Shown here: positions 16,334 through 24,479 of the stretch, piece after piece | How positions within the stretch are numbered: the first letter of the stretch is position 1 | Layout of the letters: each line of letters starts with the position of its first letter | Assembly: GCF_024701975.1 (NCBI RefSeq) | Contig: NZ_JANLNM010000007.1 | Coordinates: 124,001-188,000 of the forward strand | DNA length: 64,000 nt | Reading direction: 5' to 3' | Origin: Variovorax sp. ZS18.2.2 | Lineage (GTDB): Bacteria; Pseudomonadota; Gammaproteobacteria; Burkholderiales; Burkholderiaceae_C | Position numbers and translations under genes: made by a program | The notes under the pieces: generated by a model | What the model was told of the DNA's origin: nothing | Seen by the model: the letters and a program-made list of their open reading frames with translations, nothing else | Database searches by the model: none

Positions 16334-17275
16334 TCAATAGCGGATGCGGGGGTCGAACACCAGGTAGCTCAGGTCGATCAGCAGATTGATGAGCACGTAG
16401 ATGACGGAGAAGAACAGCGTGATGCCCTGGATCAGCGGAAAGTCGCGCGACAGCACCGCATCGACCGTGAGCTGGCCGAGCCCCGGAATGGCGAACACCG
16501 TTTCGGTGACCACCACGCCGCCGATCAGCAGCGCGATGCCGATGCCAATGACCGTGACGATGGGAATGGCCGCGTTGGCCAGCGCATGCCGCATCAACAC
16601 CCGCCTTTCCGAAATGCCCTTGGCACGCGCGGTGCGGATGTAGTCCTCGGTCATCGCTTCGGCCACGGCCGCACGCGTGACCCGCGCGATCAGCGCCACA
16701 TAGATGACCGAGAGCGTGATCGACGGCAGGATCAGGTGCTTGATCCACAGCAGCGGCCCCTGGCTCAGCCGCTGGTACCCCTGCACCGGGAGCCACTGCA
16801 GGTGCAGCGCGAAGATCCAGATGAGCACGTAGCCGATCACGAAGGCCGGTATGGAGAAGCCCATGACCGAAAAGCCCATCAGCATCCGGTCGAGCCAGCC
16901 ACCATGGCGCCAAGCGGCAATCACGCCGAGCGGCACCGCGACGAGGATGGTCACGACCAGCGTCACGGCCGCGAGCGACACCGTGGCTTCGATGCGCTGG
17001 CCGATCAGCTCGACCACCGTCTTCTTCATGAAGTACGACTCGCCGAGGTTGCCCTGCAGCAGTTGGAGGCTCCAGTGGAAGAACTGCACGGGCAGCGACT
17101 GGTTGAGCCCCAGCTGCTCCCGCACGCGGGCGATGTTCTCGCTGGTGCCGCTGTCGCCCACGATGGCGGCGGCCGGGTCGCCGGGCGCGAGCCGGAGCAT
17201 CAGGAACACGATCAGCGCGACGATGACGAGCACCGGCACGGTCGAGAGAATGCGTCGCGCTAGAAAGAGCAGCAT
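16334..17275 (-). CDS. Peptide-type ABC transporter permease (DppB-like)
   Basis: 313-residue permease of the DppB/OppB type with six transmembrane helices. The start MLLFLARRILSTVPVLVIV and RLAPGDPAAAIVGD (about residue 30-44) are family hallmarks; the EAA-type cytoplasmic loop is DYIRTARAKGISERRVLMRHALANAAIPIV (about 215-245, in part), and DPRIRY closes the protein. Partner of the DppC-like permease just downstream. Second gene of the riboswitch-preceded operon, 19 bases after the binding-protein gene. Confidence 0.93.
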   Translation of the reverse strand: MLLFLARRILSTVPVLVIVALIVFLMLRLAPGDPAAAIVGDSGTSENIARVREQLGLNQSLPVQFFHWSLQLLQGNLGESYFMKKTVVELIGQRIEATVSLAAVTLVVTILVAVPLGVIAAWRHGGWLDRMLMGFSVMGFSIPAFVIGYVLIWIFALHLQWLPVQGYQRLSQGPLLWIKHLILPSITLSVIYVALIARVTRAAVAEAMTEDYIRTARAKGISERRVLMRHALANAAIPIVTVIGIGIALLIGGVVVTETVFAIPGLGQLTVDAVLSRDFPLIQGITLFFSVIYVLINLLIDLSYLVFDPRIRY

Positions 17276-17294
17276 GGGTGGCGGTCCCGTGGGC

Positions 17295-18881
17295 TCAGTT
17301 CTTCTTCAGATTCCAGAACACCCCGACCGGCGAGCGCACCACGCCGCTCACCACGCCCTTGCGGTAGGCCGTGAGCGGCTTGTACTCGCCGATGGGCGCA
17401 TAGATGCCGGTGTCGTACACGCGCTGCTGGATGGCCGTGGCCAGTTCCTTGCGCTTGGGCTCGTCGGCGCTCGCCAGGAACTCTGACTTGAGTTGCTCCA
17501 GCTTGTCGTCGGTGGCCCAGCCGAACCAGCCCTTCTCGCCGTTACCCGTGAGCGGTGCGTAGAACATCGGGTTGATGTTGTCGGCAATGCCCCAGCCGGT
17601 GATGAAGAGGTTCCAGCCGCCCTTGTCGACCGGGTCTTTCTTGGCGCGGCGCGTGACCAGCGTGGGCCAGTCCATCGACTGCATGTCGACGTTGAAGCCG
17701 GCCTGCTTGAGCAACTGCGCCATCACCGGCGGAAACTTGTTGAGCAGCGCGAAGTCGGCTGGGTACATCAGCACCACCGGCTTGCCGTCATAGCCCGCCT
17801 CCTTGAGCAGCGCCTTGGCTTTTTCGAACTGCGGCTTGCCGTTGAAATAGCCGGTCTTGTCGTTTGCGAAGGCGCTACCGCACGGATAGACGGAGGCGCA
17901 GCTGTTGTAGAGCTCCTTGTGCACCATCTGGGCGCGCATCAGCGCTTCCTGGTTGATGGCCATGATGGCGGCCTGCGCGATCTTGGGGTTGTCGAAAGGC
18001 GGAATGACGTGGTTCAGGTGCAGCGCGAACGAGCCTTTCGGTATCGGGTTGTCGACCGTGATGGCGGGGTTGTTCTTGAGCGCGGCGTACTGCTCCGGCG
18101 GCAGCCATTCGATCATGTCGACCTCGCCGTTGGCGAGCGCATTGGCCTGCGTCTGCGCGTCCTTGAGGATGATCCACTCCATGCGGTCGACGTACACGTT
18201 CTTGCCGCCGGCCGTGCCCGAAGGCGCCTCCGCGCGCGGCACGTATTTGGTGTTCTTCAGATAGACGATCTTCTCGCCGGGACGGTACTCGTCCTTCTTG
18301 AAGATGTAGGGGCCGGAGCCGGTGGCGTCGTCGATCTGCTTGTCGGCTGGCGTGGCAGCCACGCGCGCCGGCATGATGAACGGCGGGTTCGACGAGGGCT
18401 TGCTCAGCGCTTCGAGCACCATGCCGAAGGGCTGCTTGAAGACGAGCCTGAAGCTGTTGGCGTCGATCGGCTCGGCCTTGTCGAGCGCGGTGAACATCTT
18501 CTGGCCCAGGCCGTCGCGCTGGCCCCAGCGCTTGAGCGAAGCAATCACGTCCTCGGAGGTGACGGGCTTGCCGTCATGAAAGGCCAGGCCCTTGCGCAGC
18601 GTGAAGCTCCAGGTCTTGCCATCGGCACTGGTCGTGTACTTGTCGACCATCTGCGGATGCACCTTGGCCTGTTCGTCCACGCCGAAGAGCGTGTCGTAGA
18701 CCATGTAGCCGTGGTTGCGCGTGATGAAGGCGGTGGTCCAGATCGGGTCGAGGATCTTCAGGTCGGACTGCGGCACGAGACGCAGCACCTTGCCGGCATC
18801 CTGCGCGAAGCTCGTCGCCGCGGCGGCCGCGAACACCGCGCCCGCGAGGATGGTTTTCATCAGGTTTCGTTTCGACAGCAT
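17295..18881 (-). CDS. Peptide-type ABC transporter substrate-binding protein (SBP_bac_5)
   Basis: 528-residue periplasmic binding protein of the DppA/OppA (SBP_bac_5) family. A signal peptide ending TSFAQ is followed by GKVLRLVPQSDLKILDPIW, and the family motif GKTWSFTLRKGLAFHDGKPVTSEDV lies around residue 90-115. It sets the specificity of the importer encoded by the next three genes. First gene of a six-gene minus-strand operon; a tandem glycine riboswitch sits 166 bases upstream of its ATG, so expression is likely glycine-dependent. Ligand unknown; small glycine-containing peptides or conjugates are reasonable candidates. Confidence 0.92.
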   Translation of the reverse strand: MLSKRNLMKTILAGAVFAAAAATSFAQDAGKVLRLVPQSDLKILDPIWTTAFITRNHGYMVYDTLFGVDEQAKVHPQMVDKYTTSADGKTWSFTLRKGLAFHDGKPVTSEDVIASLKRWGQRDGLGQKMFTALDKAEPIDANSFRLVFKQPFGMVLEALSKPSSNPPFIMPARVAATPADKQIDDATGSGPYIFKKDEYRPGEKIVYLKNTKYVPRAEAPSGTAGGKNVYVDRMEWIILKDAQTQANALANGEVDMIEWLPPEQYAALKNNPAITVDNPIPKGSFALHLNHVIPPFDNPKIAQAAIMAINQEALMRAQMVHKELYNSCASVYPCGSAFANDKTGYFNGKPQFEKAKALLKEAGYDGKPVVLMYPADFALLNKFPPVMAQLLKQAGFNVDMQSMDWPTLVTRRAKKDPVDKGGWNLFITGWGIADNINPMFYAPLTGNGEKGWFGWATDDKLEQLKSEFLASADEPKRKELATAIQQRVYDTGIYAPIGEYKPLTAYRKGVVSGVVRSPVGVFWNLKKN

Positions 18882-19017
18882 TTTTCAGTTCTCCGGTTGA
18901 AAAAAAGGAAGGAATGCAAGGCTTCGGCCATGCGCATGCAACCGCCACGGCAGAGCCGATGGCAGCGGCGCGCGAGGCGTTCGGATGAAAGTCATGACAA
19001 CAGGCTCCGGAAGCGAA

Positions 19018-19053
19018 CAAGGACACCCCGCGCGTTGGCACGGGATGCCCTTG
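19018..19053 (-). promoter_or_regulatory. Hairpin immediately after the glycine riboswitch (possible expression platform)
   Basis: On the minus strand CAAGGGCATCCCG pairs with CGGGGTGTCCTTG (13 bp including two G-U pairs) around a 10-base loop. The left arm overlaps the very end of the second glycine aptamer (AAAGGACAGCAAGG), so forming this hairpin competes with closing that aptamer. No T tract follows, so a classical terminator is doubtful; rho-dependent or antitermination control is possible. Confidence 0.5.
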
Positions 19054-19248
19054 CTGTCCTTTGGCCTGAGAGATTCACCATGCACGCTCATCGCGCATGG
19101 CTTGCCCCTTCGGCGGCCGCCCTCGGAACCGTGGGTGGTTCCGGGCAGCGCTCTCCAGCGTTGAAAAAATCCAGTCTTGGGACCTGAGCGTTATGGGCTA
19201 TCGCCTTCGGTAATGCACTAACTCGACGCATCGAGCCGGCATTTCTCC
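19048..19248 (-). promoter_or_regulatory. Tandem glycine riboswitch
   Basis: Two glycine aptamers in series on the minus strand. Aptamer 1 runs from GGAGAAATGCCGG at 19248 through ACCGAAGGCGATAGCC to GCTCAGGTCCCAAGACTGGA at about 19170. Aptamer 2 runs from GGAGAGCGC at 19156 through GCCGCCGAAGGGGCAA to AATCTCTCAGGCC and AAAGGACAG at about 19052. These GGAGAG, CCGAAGG and CTCAGG/AAAGGACAG blocks in this order are the glycine aptamer consensus, and the tandem arrangement is the classical form that binds two glycines. It precedes the peptide-type ABC importer operon instead of the glycine cleavage genes it usually controls. The remaining leader to the ATG at 18881 has no further recognised element. 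Confidence 0.9.
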
Positions 19249-19317
19249 TGGATGGTTTTCTTCCAAGCAGATTGCATGCCACGCCAGCGCGCATCCGATG
19301 AGGTACAACCTCGCCTC

Positions 19318-19959
19318 GTGAACACCCCCTCGCATTCCCCCGTCCTCCGTCTTCAGGACATCGTCTTCGCCTACCCCGACCAGCCCGCCATCGCCGCCGG
19401 CTGGAGCGCCTCCATCGCCCCCGGCGTCACGCTGCTGTACGGCGACACCGGCGCCGGCAAGTCGGCGCTGCTACAGGTGATCGCAGGTGTACTGCCTGCC
19501 GCCAAAGGCCGCCTGACAGTCGCAGGCACCAGCCTCGACGCCGCACCCGAGGCCTACCGCCGCAGCGTGTTCTTCGTCGACCCGTCAACGGACCGCTTCG
19601 ACCAGGTCACCGCGCGGGCCTGTACCGCCACCCTGCGCGAGGGCGACGCGCACTTCGACGAAGACCTCTGGCAGGCCCTGGTCGAGGGCTTTTCCCTGCC
19701 CCCGCACATCGACAAGCCGATGTACATGCTTTCCACGGGTTCGAAGCGCAAGGTCTGGCTGGCCGCGGCGCTCGCCTCGGGGCGCCCGCTGGTGCTGCTG
19801 GACGAGCCGACCGCCGCGCTGGACGCCGGCTCGGTCCGCCGCCTGTGGGGCGCCCTGACCGACCTGGCGACCCAGCCCGGCCGGGCCTTCATCGTCGCCA
19901 GCGCCGCGCGGATCGACGAGGCGCCGCTGGCCGCCACCATCGAGCTCCCCCTGCATTGA
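19318..19959 (+). CDS. Stand-alone ABC-type ATPase
   Basis: About 213-residue ATP-binding cassette protein with Walker A GDTGAGKS (about residue 45), a loosened signature LSTGSKRKV in place of LSGGQ, and Walker B RPLVLLDEPTAALD. No permease or binding-protein gene is adjacent. Start uncertain: GTG at 19318 is given; an in-frame ATG at 19276 or GTG at 19252 would extend it. The 5' end of the divergent riboswitch transcript lies close by (19248). Substrate and partner unknown; CcmA-like or multidrug-type cassettes have similar size. Confidence 0.75.
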   Translation: MNTPSHSPVLRLQDIVFAYPDQPAIAAGWSASIAPGVTLLYGDTGAGKSALLQVIAGVLPAAKGRLTVAGTSLDAAPEAYRRSVFFVDPSTDRFDQVTARACTATLREGDAHFDEDLWQALVEGFSLPPHIDKPMYMLSTGSKRKVWLAAALASGRPLVLLDEPTAALDAGSVRRLWGALTDLATQPGRAFIVASAARIDEAPLAATIELPLH

Positions 19960-19995
19960 CAGAGCCTGCCGCGGGGAGATAACCCCGATGGCTGT

Positions 19996-20051
19996 CCGGG
20001 CGGGTCGCCGCCCGGCGACAATCGCGGATTCCGGCGGTCAGATCCCGCCGG
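19996..20051. promoter_or_regulatory. Two consecutive GC-rich hairpins upstream of icd
   Basis: Hairpin 1: 19996-20003 with 20008-20015 (8 bp, loop GTCG). Hairpin 2: CCGGCGG 20031-20037 with CCGCCGG 20045-20051. The first may end the ABC ATPase transcript (no T tract), the second may structure the icd leader. Function inferred from position only. Confidence 0.4.
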
Positions 20052-20108
20052 AGTCCCCGCCGGAAGTTCCCGCCACCCCGACCCCCTCAGCTTTACGGAA
20101 GCAAGCGC

Positions 20109-22346
20109 ATGAGCACGAAGCAACCCACCATCGTCTACACCCTCACCGACGAGGCGCCCCTCCTGGCGACCTACGCGTTCCTGCCCATCGTGCGCGCCTT
20201 CACGGCCCCGGCCGGCATCGACGTCACCACGAGCGACATCTCGGTGGCCGCCCGCGTCCTGGGCGAGTTCCCCGAATTCCTGAGCGACGCGCAGAAGGTG
20301 CCCGACAACCTGGCCGAACTGGGCAAGCTCACGCTCAAGCCCGAAGCCAACATCATCAAGCTGCCCAACATCAGCGCCTCGGTGTCCCAGCTCAAGTCGG
20401 CGATCAAGGAACTGCAGGACAAGGGCTACAAGATCCCCGACTACCCCGAGAACCCGACCTCCGACGAGGACAAGGACATCCGCACGCGCTACAACAAGTG
20501 CACCGGCAGCGCGGTGAACCCGGTGCTGCGCGAGGGCAACTCGGACCGCCGCGCGCCCAATGCGGTGAAGGAATACGCCCGCAAGAACCCGCACAGCATG
20601 GCCGACTGGAGCCAGGCCTCGCGCTCGCACGTCTCGCACATGCACGGCGGCGACTTCTATCACGGCGAAAAGTCCATGACCCTGGACCGCGCGCGCAACG
20701 TCAAGATGGAACTCCTGACCAAGAGCGGCAAGACCGTCGTGCTCAAGCAGAAGGTCGCACTGCTGGACCGCGAGGTCATCGACTCCATGTTCATGAGCAA
20801 GAAGGCCCTGCTGGCCTTCTATGAACAGGAGATCGAGGACGCGCACAAGACCGGCGTCATGTTCTCGCTGCACGTCAAGGCCACGATGATGAAGGTCTCG
20901 CACCCCATCGTGTTCGGCCACTGCGTGAAGATCTTCTACAAGGAAGCCTTCGAGAAACACGGCAAGCTGTTCGACGAGCTGGGCATCAACGTCAACAACG
21001 GCATGGTCGACCTCTACAACAAGATCGCCACGCTGCCCCAGAGCACGCAGGACGAGATCAAGCGCGACCTGCACGCCTGCCACGAGCACCGCCCCGAGCT
21101 GGCCATGGTCGACTCGGCCAAGGGCATCACCAACTTCCATTCGCCCAACGACGTGATCGTGGATGCATCGATGCCCGCGATGATCCGCAACGGCGGCAAG
21201 ATGTGGGGCGCCGACGGCCGCCTGAAGGACGTCAAGGCCGTGATGCCCGAATCGACCTTCGCCCGCATCTACCAGGAGATCATCAACTTCTGCAAATGGC
21301 ATGGCGCCTTCGACCCCAAGACCATGGGCACCGTGCCCAACGTCGGCCTCATGGCGCAGAAGGCCGAAGAGTACGGCTCGCACGACAAGACCTTCGAGAT
21401 TCCGGAAGACGGCGTTGCCAACATCACCGACCTGGACACCGGCGAAGTGCTGATGAGCGAAGACGTGGAGCAAGGCGACATCTGGCGCATGTGCCAGGTC
21501 AAGGACGCCGCGATCCGCGACTGGGTGAAGCTGGCCGTCACGCGCGCACGCAACTCCGGCATGCCGGTGGTGTTCTGGCTGGACGCCTACCGCCCGCACG
21601 AAGCGCAGCTGATCACCAAGGTCAAGATGTACCTGCACGAGCACAACACCTCGGGCCTGGACATCCAGATCATGAGCCAGGTGCGCGCCATGCGCTACAC
21701 GCTGGAGCGCGTTGTGCGCGGCCTGGACACCATCAGCGCCACCGGCAACATCCTGCGCGACTACCTCACGGACCTGTTCCCCATCATGGAACTGGGCACC
21801 TCGGCCAAGATGCTGTCGATCGTGCCCCTGATGGCCGGCGGCGGCCTGTACGAGACCGGTGCGGGCGGCTCGGCCCCCAAGCATGTGCAGCAACTGGTCG
21901 AAGAAAACCACCTGCGCTGGGATTCGCTGGGCGAATTTCTCGCGCTGGCCGTGAGCCTGGAAGACCTGGGCCTGAAGACCGGCAACGCACAGGCCAAGAT
22001 TCTTGCCAAGACGCTCGACGCCGCCACCGGCAAGCTGCTGGACAACAACAAGAACCCGTCGCCCAAGACCGGTCAGCTCGACAACCGCGGCAGCCAGTTC
22101 TACCTGGCCATGTACTGGGCGCAAGAGCTCGCCGCGCAGACCGACGACACGGCGCTGCAATCCAAGTTCAAGAAGCTGGCCGAGACGCTGAGCGCCAACG
22201 AAAAAAAGATCGTCGACGAACTTGCGGCCGTGCAGGGCAAGCCGGTGGACATCGGCGGCTACTACTTGGCCGACCCGGCCAAGTTCGAGGCAGTGATGCG
22301 CCCGAGCGCGACGCTGAACTCGGTGCTGGCATCGGCGCAGGGCTGA
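20109..22346 (+). CDS. icd: NADP-dependent isocitrate dehydrogenase, monomeric type
   Basis: 745-residue monomeric isocitrate dehydrogenase (IDH-II type), which oxidatively decarboxylates isocitrate to 2-oxoglutarate with NADP+ in the TCA cycle. Family-specific stretches are present from the start (IVYTLTDEAPLLATYAFLPI), through NCTGSAVNPVLREGNSDRR-like CTGSAVNPVLREGNSDRRAP (isocitrate binding, about 136-155), GDFYHGEKSM and FWLDAYRPHEAQL, to YYLADPAKFEAVMRPS near the C-terminus. Length matches the family (about 740). ATG at 20109 has its own leader with GC hairpins. Single-gene unit, with a strong hairpin after it. Confidence 0.97.
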   Translation: MSTKQPTIVYTLTDEAPLLATYAFLPIVRAFTAPAGIDVTTSDISVAARVLGEFPEFLSDAQKVPDNLAELGKLTLKPEANIIKLPNISASVSQLKSAIKELQDKGYKIPDYPENPTSDEDKDIRTRYNKCTGSAVNPVLREGNSDRRAPNAVKEYARKNPHSMADWSQASRSHVSHMHGGDFYHGEKSMTLDRARNVKMELLTKSGKTVVLKQKVALLDREVIDSMFMSKKALLAFYEQEIEDAHKTGVMFSLHVKATMMKVSHPIVFGHCVKIFYKEAFEKHGKLFDELGINVNNGMVDLYNKIATLPQSTQDEIKRDLHACHEHRPELAMVDSAKGITNFHSPNDVIVDASMPAMIRNGGKMWGADGRLKDVKAVMPESTFARIYQEIINFCKWHGAFDPKTMGTVPNVGLMAQKAEEYGSHDKTFEIPEDGVANITDLDTGEVLMSEDVEQGDIWRMCQVKDAAIRDWVKLAVTRARNSGMPVVFWLDAYRPHEAQLITKVKMYLHEHNTSGLDIQIMSQVRAMRYTLERVVRGLDTISATGNILRDYLTDLFPIMELGTSAKMLSIVPLMAGGGLYETGAGGSAPKHVQQLVEENHLRWDSLGEFLALAVSLEDLGLKTGNAQAKILAKTLDAATGKLLDNNKNPSPKTGQLDNRGSQFYLAMYWAQELAAQTDDTALQSKFKKLAETLSANEKKIVDELAAVQGKPVDIGGYYLADPAKFEAVMRPSATLNSVLASAQG

Positions 22347-22397
22347 TGACGAAAACGGCGGTGCCTGCGCTTCATCGCTGAAGCCCGATGCATGCCT

Positions 22398-22435
22398 CGA
22401 CAACGGCCTGCCGCACACGCGGCAGGCCGTTGTCG
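22398..22435 (+). terminator. Terminator-like hairpin after icd
   Basis: Perfect 16-bp stem, arms 22398-22413 and 22420-22435 (CGACAACGGCCTGCCG and its complement) with a 6-base loop. The T content after it is low (CTTGTG), so termination may be partial or rho-assisted. Confidence 0.65.
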
Positions 22436-22488
22436 CTTGTGATGGGGCTCCCCGCTGGGGCCCCGCAAACCCGGACCGAGGAGACGGA

Positions 22489-22887
22489 ATGCAGATTCGC
22501 GAATTCACCGCTTCGGACCTCGAAGCCGTTTACCGACTGCTCGCGGCCAACGGATGGGCGCACCGGATTCCGGATGAGGCCCATCTCGCCAGGTTGATCG
22601 CAGCGTCGCAACACGCATGGGTTGCCGTGGTCGATGGAGACATCGCCGGATTCGCGCGCGCCCTCACCGACGGACTCTCGAACGGGTACCTGTCGATGGT
22701 GGTCGTCGCGGCACCGTTTCGCGGGCGCGGCATCGGCCGTGCGCTCGTCGAGCGCATCGTGGGCGCCGAGGAGAACATCACCTGGGTCTTGCGCGCAGGC
22801 AGGGACGGCGCGCCGGCGTTCTTCGCGAAGCTGGGCTTCGTGCACTCGACGCTCGCGATGGAGCGACCGCGCACGGGGCGAGGCTAG
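22489..22887 (+). CDS. GNAT N-acetyltransferase
   Basis: 132-residue GNAT protein. Motif A is clear at about residues 66-90 (LSMVVVAAPFRGRGIGRALVERI), with the R-G-x-G-I-G acetyl-CoA loop; ENITWVLRAGRDGAPAFFAKLGF is motif B. It resembles the arsenic-resistance ArsN2/YhbS-like short GNATs but no resistance genes adjoin. Substrate unknown. Confidence 0.85.
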   Translation: MQIREFTASDLEAVYRLLAANGWAHRIPDEAHLARLIAASQHAWVAVVDGDIAGFARALTDGLSNGYLSMVVVAAPFRGRGIGRALVERIVGAEENITWVLRAGRDGAPAFFAKLGFVHSTLAMERPRTGRG

Positions 22888-22928
22888 ACTGCTCGTCCGT
22901 CAACCACGCTGCGAAAGGCAGGCCACTC

Positions 22929-23264
22929 ATGAAACTCTGGTTGATTTCCATCGCGTGCATCGCAACGGCCGGCGCAGCCCACGCCGCCGAGAACTGCGAA
23001 GCCCTGCGCGCGCAGATCGAATCGAAGATCGGCGCCGCGGGCGTCACACGGTTCGCGGTGCTGACCGTCGATGCCAATGCGCCGGCAGCCGGCCAGGTGG
23101 TGGGCAGTTGCGAACTGGGCACCAAGAAGATCGTCTACCAGCGCGAGGGCGCAGGGTCGGCCCCCGCGGCGGTTCCGGCGCCAGCCCCTTCGCCCGAAGA
23201 CGACGACATCCTGACCGAATGCAAGGACGGCACCGTCTCCATCGGCGGCGACTGCAAGCGCTGA
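22929..23264 (+). CDS. DUF1161 family secreted protein
   Basis: 111-residue protein with a clear signal peptide (MKLWLISIACIATAGAAHA) and a mature DUF1161 domain: ENCEALRAQIESKI, then VVGSCELGTKKIVYQR, where two cysteines about 50 residues apart probably form a disulfide. A Pro/Ala linker (about residues 78-90) precedes a short C-terminal piece with two more cysteines (ECKDGTVSIGGDCKR). Periplasmic; function unknown. The ATG at 22929 is preferred because it starts the signal peptide, although the frame is open further upstream through the preceding gene. Confidence 0.82.
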   Translation: MKLWLISIACIATAGAAHAAENCEALRAQIESKIGAAGVTRFAVLTVDANAPAAGQVVGSCELGTKKIVYQREGAGSAPAAVPAPAPSPEDDDILTECKDGTVSIGGDCKR

Positions 23265-23283
23265 CGACTCAAGAGGAGCAACG

Positions 23284-23874
23284 ATGACTGACAGGATCCT
23301 GGTGTTCTATGGCTCGTACCGCTCGGACCGCATGGGCGTGCGGCTCGCAGACTTCATCGTGGCGGGTCTCCACGCGCGAGGCGCCGACGCGGAACTGATT
23401 GACGCCAAGGCCGTCGACCTGCCGATGCTCGACCGCATGTACAAGGAATATCCGAAAGGCTCGGCACCCGCGGCGATGGAAGCGCTGGCGGAAAAGATCC
23501 GCACGGCGGACGCCTTCATCTTCGTGACCGGCGAATACAACTGGGGGCCGCAGCCCGGATTGAAGAACCTCACGGACCACTTTCTCGAAGAGTGGTTCTG
23601 GCGGCCGGCCGCTGTCGCGAGCTATTCGGCCGGGCGGTTCTCGGGCGTGCGCTCGGGGACGGTGTGGCACTCCATCCTGTCGGAGATGGGGATGGTGGTG
23701 GTCTCGAGCACGCTGGCGGTGGGGCCGATTTCGCAGACGCTCGATGAAGGCGGGCAACCGACGGGCAAGGCGGGCGAAGCGCTGGAGCGCGCCTTCCCCC
23801 GATTTGCGGATGATCTGGCCTGGTGGACCGAGGCTGCGCGCGAGCAGCGGGCGCGAAAGGCCCCGCCCTACTGA
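23284..23874 (+). CDS. NAD(P)H-dependent FMN reductase
   Basis: 196-residue flavodoxin-fold reductase of the FMN_red family, which passes electrons from NAD(P)H to FMN or quinone-like acceptors. The flavin phosphate loop is GSYRSDRMGVRLADF (residues 10-24) and the isoalloxazine-contact segment EYNWGPQPGLKNLTDHF lies near residue 82-98, close to the usual EYN-x-S-x-P-G-x-LKN. It starts 19 bases after the DUF1161 gene. Tail-to-tail overlap of 7 bases with the minus-strand deoxyribosyltransferase gene. Confidence 0.9.
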   Translation: MTDRILVFYGSYRSDRMGVRLADFIVAGLHARGADAELIDAKAVDLPMLDRMYKEYPKGSAPAAMEALAEKIRTADAFIFVTGEYNWGPQPGLKNLTDHFLEEWFWRPAAVASYSAGRFSGVRSGTVWHSILSEMGMVVVSSTLAVGPISQTLDEGGQPTGKAGEALERAFPRFADDLAWWTEAAREQRARKAPPY

Positions 23875-24410
23875 CGCAGCGCGGCCAGCACCGCGGCCAT
23901 CTTCTGCAGCGCCGCCTCGGGCGTCGCCTCGATATGAATCGAGCACGCCAGCATCAGATTCAACGGCTGCCCGAAGTCTTCGACCGCGATGCCGGTGCCA
24001 CTCTCGCGCAGCACGCCGTTCGCGTCGTGCGTGCATGGCAGCGCTGCACGCGCACGGTCCGCATAGCTGCCCTCGGGCACGCCATAGGCCACGACGGGAA
24101 TCCCCAGCGCCACCGCCGCGCCGACCTCGAACACCGTGCCCGAATCCGGCTCCAGTCCCCTGAAGGACGAGAGGTTCGCCACCACACCGTCTGCGCCGCG
24201 AAGGCGCTGCATGTTGGCTTCGTAGATGCGCTTCTCCAGCGCGTCGGGCGATGGCTCTTCTTCGCCATCGGCGGGCAGCAATGCCGCCAGGCCCAACGCG
24301 TCGCACGCGACCTTGAGCCGCACGAAATGGTCTCTCGCATCCGGACGAAAAACGTCCGGACCTGCGAGATAGATCCGGGGGCGCGTCGGGGTGTCGGAGG
24401 GCTCGTCCAT
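23868..24410 (-). CDS. Nucleoside 2-deoxyribosyltransferase
   Basis: 180-residue protein of the nucleoside 2-deoxyribosyltransferase family (N-deoxyribosyltransferase/DNPH1-like), cytoplasmic. RIYLAGPDVF (residues 12-21) begins the Rossmann-like fold, and DSGTVFEVGAAVALGIPVVAY (about 108-128) carries the catalytic glutamate in the family's D-x-G-T-x-x-E-x-G context. The enzymes exchange bases between deoxyribonucleosides or hydrolyse deoxyribonucleoside monophosphates; which one applies cannot be told here. Confidence 0.9.
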   Translation of the reverse strand: MDEPSDTPTRPRIYLAGPDVFRPDARDHFVRLKVACDALGLAALLPADGEEEPSPDALEKRIYEANMQRLRGADGVVANLSSFRGLEPDSGTVFEVGAAVALGIPVVAYGVPEGSYADRARAALPCTHDANGVLRESGTGIAVEDFGQPLNLMLACSIHIEATPEAALQKMAAVLAALRQ

Positions 24411-24479
24411 CGCAGGAGCTTCGTCGATTTTCGGGTTGAGCTCAATATGCGACGAAGCACTGCATCCCGGCGCGGCGCA

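Noticed and set aside
19554..22508. 984-codon open frame on the minus strand across icd
   Set aside because: It is antisense to the clear monomeric icd gene and the ABC ATPase, has low-complexity Val/His/Arg-rich content typical of GC-rich antisense frames, and no recognisable domain.
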